This document shows positions 6,305 through 9,445 of a stretch of DNA of 9,445 nucleotides, one piece after another (position 1 is the first letter of the stretch; each line of letters starts with the position of its first letter). The notes below the pieces were generated by a model. That model was not told where the DNA came from. It saw only the letters and a program-made list of their open reading frames with translations, and made no database searches. Location: assembly GCA_028683685.1 (NCBI GenBank), contig JAQUHH010000074.1:1-9445 (forward strand). Direction: 5' to 3'. Both the position numbers and the translations under genes were made by a program. Source of the stretch: Bacteroidales bacterium (GTDB lineage Bacteria; Bacteroidota; Bacteroidia; Bacteroidales; WCHB1-69).

Positions 6305-7351
6305 CTACAAATGTTTTTGTTGAAATAATTTTACGGAATCGGCATATTTATTTTTTCTTTGCAATATCAACAAATCAATGCATAGCAAAAGAAAAGCAAG
6401 AGCCAGAAAATAATAAAAAGCATCTTCGTAATCGGTATATTCCACCGAATCGTATTCTACTTTATCCATCGTATCAATTTCGTTCAAAATTTTGGATAAT
6501 CCTACGTCGGTGGTGGTAGCTCTTACATAAATTCCTTTTCCGGCAGAAGCCAGTTTTTGCAAAAATGCTTCATCCAATTTTGTAACCACCACATTTCCAT
6601 CTCGATCTCTATGAAAATCCGTTTGCCCATTTGGACGAACCACAGGGATGGGAGCTCCTGAAGAAGATCCCACGCCAATGGCATGTACTTTAATGTTTTT
6701 CTTCGCAAGCTCGGAAGCGACCGCAATGGGGTCATCTTCAAAATTCTCACCATCCGTTAGTACAATTATAGCTCGATTATTTAGGCTTTCCTCTTCCAAT
6801 TCAAAAGAACTAGCTGCGAGCTCAATGGCACCACCAATAGCCGTTCCTTGTTTATGAATTAAACCTGTCGACATTCTATCGATAAACATTTTTGCAGCCC
6901 CATAATCATTTGTTATCGGCAATTGAATAAATGATGTTCCTGCAAATATAACAATTCCAATTCTATCGTTTTTAAGCTCATCCACCATTCTATTCAAAGC
7001 TTGTTTGGAACGTTCCAATCGGGATGGTTGAATATCGGTGGCCAACATACTTCGTGAAACATCAAAGCAAACCATCAGGTCAACTCCCTTGCGTTGTGCT
7101 TTTTCAACTTTAGAACCAAATTGAGGTCGCGACAATGAAAAAATCATCAACGCAAAAGCGATGGTAAAAAGCCAAAATTTTAAATTTAAACGATTGCTAG
7201 AATAGGATGGCATCAAATTCAAAATCAAATTAGAATCCCCTAAACTCTCCATTCGTTTTCTTCGCCAAACCTTCAAAAATCTATGCATCAAATACATAAA
7301 TGGGATGACTAACAAAAACCATAAATAAAACTCATTTGCAAATCTAAACAT
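6305..7351 (-). CDS. batB: BatB: membrane-anchored VWA protein
   Basis: A 348-residue protein. Membrane helices lie at about 9-25 and 58-75, followed by the short conserved SLSRPQFGS segment. The von Willebrand A domain spans about 90-285, and a last membrane helix lies at about 312-331. The metal-ion-dependent adhesion site is complete: DVSRS (D97, S99, S101), T170 in QGTAIGG, and D200 in LTDGEN. It should therefore bind Mg2+/Mn2+ and a protein partner's acidic residue. The VWA domain is expected on one face of the inner membrane between helices 2 and 3. MoxR/DUF58-linked VWA proteins are thought to be activated or assembled by the AAA+ ATPase. It is a paralogue of BatA with the same layout, encoded 11 bases upstream. 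There is no good Shine-Dalgarno before the start. Length and residues look intact. Confidence 0.95.
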   Translation of the reverse strand: MFRFANEFYLWFLLVIPFMYLMHRFLKVWRRKRMESLGDSNLILNLMPSYSSNRLNLKFWLFTIAFALMIFSLSRPQFGSKVEKAQRKGVDLMVCFDVSRSMLATDIQPSRLERSKQALNRMVDELKNDRIGIVIFAGTSFIQLPITNDYGAAKMFIDRMSTGLIHKQGTAIGGAIELAASSFELEEESLNNRAIIVLTDGENFEDDPIAVASELAKKNIKVHAIGVGSSSGAPIPVVRPNGQTDFHRDRDGNVVVTKLDEAFLQKLASAGKGIYVRATTTDVGLSKILNEIDTMDKVEYDSVEYTDYEDAFYYFLALAFLLLCIDLLILQRKNKYADSVKLFQQKHL

Positions 7352-7362
7352 ACTTCAAAAAT

Positions 7363-8367
7363 TTACGGTATTGATTTAAACATGGTATTACGCAACAGAA
7401 ATTCCAAGCCAAAAAAGAACAGAGCCATGAATAAAAATGGCACAAATTCTTCCGAACGACGATCGTACACCATTACATCAATAATGGTCTTTTCAAGTGC
7501 ATCAATTTCTTCATAAATAGACTCCATTTTTTTATTATCTGTAGCTCTAAAATATTGTCCACCTGTAATTTCTGAAATTTCCTTCAACAAAGGCTCATCA
7601 ATCTCAACATCTATTTGCTGATATTGAGTTCCCATGGGAGTTTTGAACGGAAATGGAGCTTTTCCCATTTTTCCGACCCCAATAGTATAGACACGAATGC
7701 CCATTTTTTTAGCAATTTCGGCTCCCGAAATAGGATCCATATAACCCATATTATTAACTCCGTCGCTCAGCAAAATAATCACTTTACTTTTGGCTTTGCT
7801 ATAACGAAGACGATTTACGGCTGTACCCAATCCATCACCTATGGCGGTTCCATCTTCAATCATTCCTGTTTTTACTTCATCAATCAAATCAAATAAAACC
7901 CTATGATCAGATGTTAAAGGACATTGAGTAAACGATTCTCCGCTAAAAATCACCAATCCAATTCGATCTTGCGAACGATTTTTGATAAACGTTTTAGCCA
8001 CTTCTTTAGAAGCAACTAGACGATTTGGTTTAAAATCCTCTGCCAACATACTTCCTGAAATATCTAAGGAAATAATAATATCAATTCCTTCTGAAAAAAC
8101 ATTTCGTTTGCTAAATTTTGATTGCGGACGAGCAATGGCAAAAATCAACAAGCTCATTCCCACTATTTTTAAACCAAAAAGCCAAGGATAATATTTAACT
8201 CTCGCTGTTTTAGGAAGTTTTGATAAACGGTTGTTTAAAGACATTTTAAAGACTGGCAAAGCTGATTTTCCTCGATAAAAATGCCAAAAAACCAAAAATG
8301 CCAAGGGAATAAATAGAAAAAACACCGAAGGATATAAAAACTCTATATTTTTCAACCAAATTATCAT
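7363..8367 (-). CDS. batA: BatA: membrane-anchored VWA protein
   Basis: A 334-residue protein starting with the typical aerotolerance-regulator N-terminal segment. Membrane helices lie at about 10-30 and 62-79, followed by IARPQSKF. The von Willebrand A domain spans about 94-285, with a complete metal site: DISGS (D102, S104, S106), T174 in DGTAIGDG, and D202 in LLSDGVNN. A final membrane helix lies at about 309-326. The start overlaps the preceding gene by four bases (ATGA) and is served by AGGAGG nine bases upstream, which fixes the start well. It is expected to pair with BatB and to be a target of the MoxR-type ATPase encoded upstream in such operons. Family evidence links the operon to aerotolerance in Bacteroides fragilis, but the molecular role of BatA is unknown. 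Confidence 0.95.
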   Translation of the reverse strand: MIIWLKNIEFLYPSVFFLFIPLAFLVFWHFYRGKSALPVFKMSLNNRLSKLPKTARVKYYPWLFGLKIVGMSLLIFAIARPQSKFSKRNVFSEGIDIIISLDISGSMLAEDFKPNRLVASKEVAKTFIKNRSQDRIGLVIFSGESFTQCPLTSDHRVLFDLIDEVKTGMIEDGTAIGDGLGTAVNRLRYSKAKSKVIILLSDGVNNMGYMDPISGAEIAKKMGIRVYTIGVGKMGKAPFPFKTPMGTQYQQIDVEIDEPLLKEISEITGGQYFRATDNKKMESIYEEIDALEKTIIDVMVYDRRSEEFVPFLFMALFFFGLEFLLRNTMFKSIP

Positions 8368-9350
8368 TCTTTTGCTCCTCCTTCCTCATTATTTTGCTTA
8401 TGGATTTCCTGAAGTCTCAACCAAAAATCATGACTTGCGTGAACTATCGTGAACGAAAGTTCCATACACTTTTCATTTTCCACATCCGATGGCGTTGATT
8501 TTGCAAATTTCGCTAAATCAGCATTCGACAAAACAATAGAAACAGATTCAATAATTTCTTTATCAAAATTCAAATTTCTAAGTTTTGTATATATTTCAGA
8601 ACTGGTCATCTCCATAGCACTAAATTGAAATTCTTCTTCAAAATAACGTCTAAGTACATCTGTCATTTCAACATAAAAATCTTTCACACGTCCTTGTTGC
8701 CAAAGTTTTCTGTTTTTTATTTTAGTTAGTTCTGAAAATGCCCAATCATGTGGTTTCAAAGTCTCTCTTTCCATCATTCGAAACAATGGTTTTTGCTTTT
8801 TATACCGATTGTAAAAATAATATGCCAAACCAATAATTGCAAGAAATAACAATACCATTAATATATAGGGAAGAATTTCAGAAAAACGAATCGGCTCTTC
8901 CATCGGTCCTTTGATATCCTTAAAAGCTAAGGTAGTGTCCACAGGTACCGTTAATACTTCCAACATCAAACTGTCGGTATAAGCCACGAAATCATTACTA
9001 TCCGCACCCACTTCAGCAATTCCAATAGAAGGAATAAGGTACCATCCAGAATCAAATACAGAAAAAACTATTTTTTGATTGAATGCTAAAATTTCATTTT
9101 TATCATCAAAAATAGTGTCTTGATTTCCAATTTCAATAATTTCAAATTTATGCTCCGTCAAAATATCATTCAACGATGGCCAAACAATTTTATGGACATT
9201 CCATTTTGAAGCATCCAAGCTAAAATTCAATGCATTGTATTCGCCTATCCGCATTCGATTTGTATCCAAACTCACAGTTTGAGCATAAATCCCTGAAAAT
9301 GAAATGAAAAGGAAGTTGATAATAAAAAATAATATCGTTTTTTTTCTCAT
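8364..9350 (-). CDS. Bat-operon membrane protein with BatD-like cytosolic tail
   Basis: A 328-residue protein with a signal peptide at 1-24 (ending GIYAQ). A beta-rich exported domain of about 130 residues follows (VSLDTNRMRIGEYNALNFSL, SGWYLIPSIG). One membrane helix lies at about 159-179, then a basic stretch and a helical cytosolic tail of about 145 residues. The tail contains the pattern FYVEM...RRYFEEEF...LAKFA. Gapless alignment to the BatD tail from FY (225 here, 534 in BatD) to the end of FA gives 59 columns with 11 identities and many conservative changes. This looks like a shortened relative of BatD. Bacteroidota operons of this type usually carry such a gene between DUF58 and batA; I know no established symbol. 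It starts 5 bases after the DUF58-like stop and overlaps batA by 4 bases. The C-terminal NNEEGGAKE is constrained because its codons contain the batA ribosome site. Confidence 0.85.
   Translation of the reverse strand: MRKKTILFFIINFLFISFSGIYAQTVSLDTNRMRIGEYNALNFSLDASKWNVHKIVWPSLNDILTEHKFEIIEIGNQDTIFDDKNEILAFNQKIVFSVFDSGWYLIPSIGIAEVGADSNDFVAYTDSLMLEVLTVPVDTTLAFKDIKGPMEEPIRFSEILPYILMVLLFLAIIGLAYYFYNRYKKQKPLFRMMERETLKPHDWAFSELTKIKNRKLWQQGRVKDFYVEMTDVLRRYFEEEFQFSAMEMTSSEIYTKLRNLNFDKEIIESVSIVLSNADLAKFAKSTPSDVENEKCMELSFTIVHASHDFWLRLQEIHKQNNEEGGAKE
8377..8382 (-). promoter_or_regulatory. Strong Shine-Dalgarno for batA inside the upstream gene
   Basis: The minus strand reads AGGAGG here, part of GAAGGAGGAG, with nine bases to the batA ATG. 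It lies in the EEGG codons of the preceding gene. Bacteroidota mostly do without Shine-Dalgarno sequences and no other start in this operon has one this good. It may raise batA translation or help the ribosome restart at the ATGA overlap. Confidence 0.55.
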
Positions 9351-9355
9351 TCTTA

Positions 9356-9445
9356 TTAATATTTAGCTTCTCTTTTTTTAAACAATTTTATCAATGGTTT
9401 TACATAATCCTCTCCATTCAGCAGCAGCATCTCATCAGTACCTGT
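9356..9445 (-). CDS. C-terminal end of a probable DUF58 protein (truncated by window edge)
   Basis: The last 29 codons and the stop of a gene entering from the right. The readable end is DEMLLLNGEDYVKPLIKLF, followed by KKREAKY. Its ending L..NGEDYVKPLIKLFKKR matches the usual C-terminus of Bacteroidota DUF58 proteins, which end with a short '.dY...L..lFk.R' segment. Its position directly before the BatD-tail-like gene and batA is where DUF58 genes sit in MoxR-DUF58-Bat operons. DUF58 proteins have a degenerate VWA-like fold and are thought to work with MoxR ATPases. The next gene starts 5 bases after its stop. Only the tail is visible, so the identification leans on context. Confidence 0.7.
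   Translation of the reverse strand, partial: TGTDEMLLLNGEDYVKPLIKLFKKREAKY

Noticed and set aside
6523..6753. A second minus-strand frame inside batB
   Set aside because: Out-of-frame shadow of the VWA domain. BatB is intact, with a complete metal site in the main frame.
2967..9445. A new VWA/MoxR-type defence or conflict system
   Set aside because: The gene order and domain content match the known Bat aerotolerance operon of Bacteroidota, and there is no effector, nuclease or toxin domain in the window.

Overview
The window looks like a piece of a Bacteroidota chromosome (low GC, roughly one third by eye). It carries a complete batA-batE aerotolerance-type operon in the standard Bacteroidota order. 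Signal peptides end in 'AQ' or 'GQ', most genes lack Shine-Dalgarno sequences, and secreted beta-helix and jelly-roll proteins lie nearby. Every gene I can support is on the minus strand, so the window reads right to left.

Right and centre (9445 down to 2967): one tightly packed operon. It begins with the last 29 codons of what is probably a DUF58 protein. Next come a membrane protein with a BatD-like cytosolic tail, BatA and BatB (membrane-anchored VWA proteins with complete MIDAS motifs), BatC (TPR plus Gln-rich), BatD (large periplasmic protein) and BatE (TPR, two membrane helices, SH3-like tail). Junctions range from a 4-base overlap to an 11-base gap, so the genes are almost certainly co-transcribed and translationally linked. 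A MoxR AAA+ ATPase gene normally precedes the DUF58 gene and should lie just beyond the right edge. The products are expected to form an envelope complex in which MoxR/DUF58 acts on the VWA proteins, with periplasmic TPR and BatD partners. The molecular role is unresolved; the name comes from aerotolerance in Bacteroides fragilis.

Middle gap (2966 to 2165, about 800 bases): no convincing intact gene. It holds REP-like hairpins, the eroded C-terminal DNA-binding domain of a LuxR/NarL-type regulator, and a compact set of palindromes upstream of a plausible Bacteroidota promoter.

Left part (2164 to 1): a secreted right-handed beta-helix protein, then the 5' part of a secreted jelly-roll (MAM-like) protein. 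The latter's signal peptide is out of frame with its body by one base at a homopolymer.

I see no new defence or mobile system. The points most worth checking are the palindrome/promoter cluster, the LuxR remnant, the homopolymer frameshift, and the paired-domain architecture of the bat operon with its extra BatD-tail-like gene.
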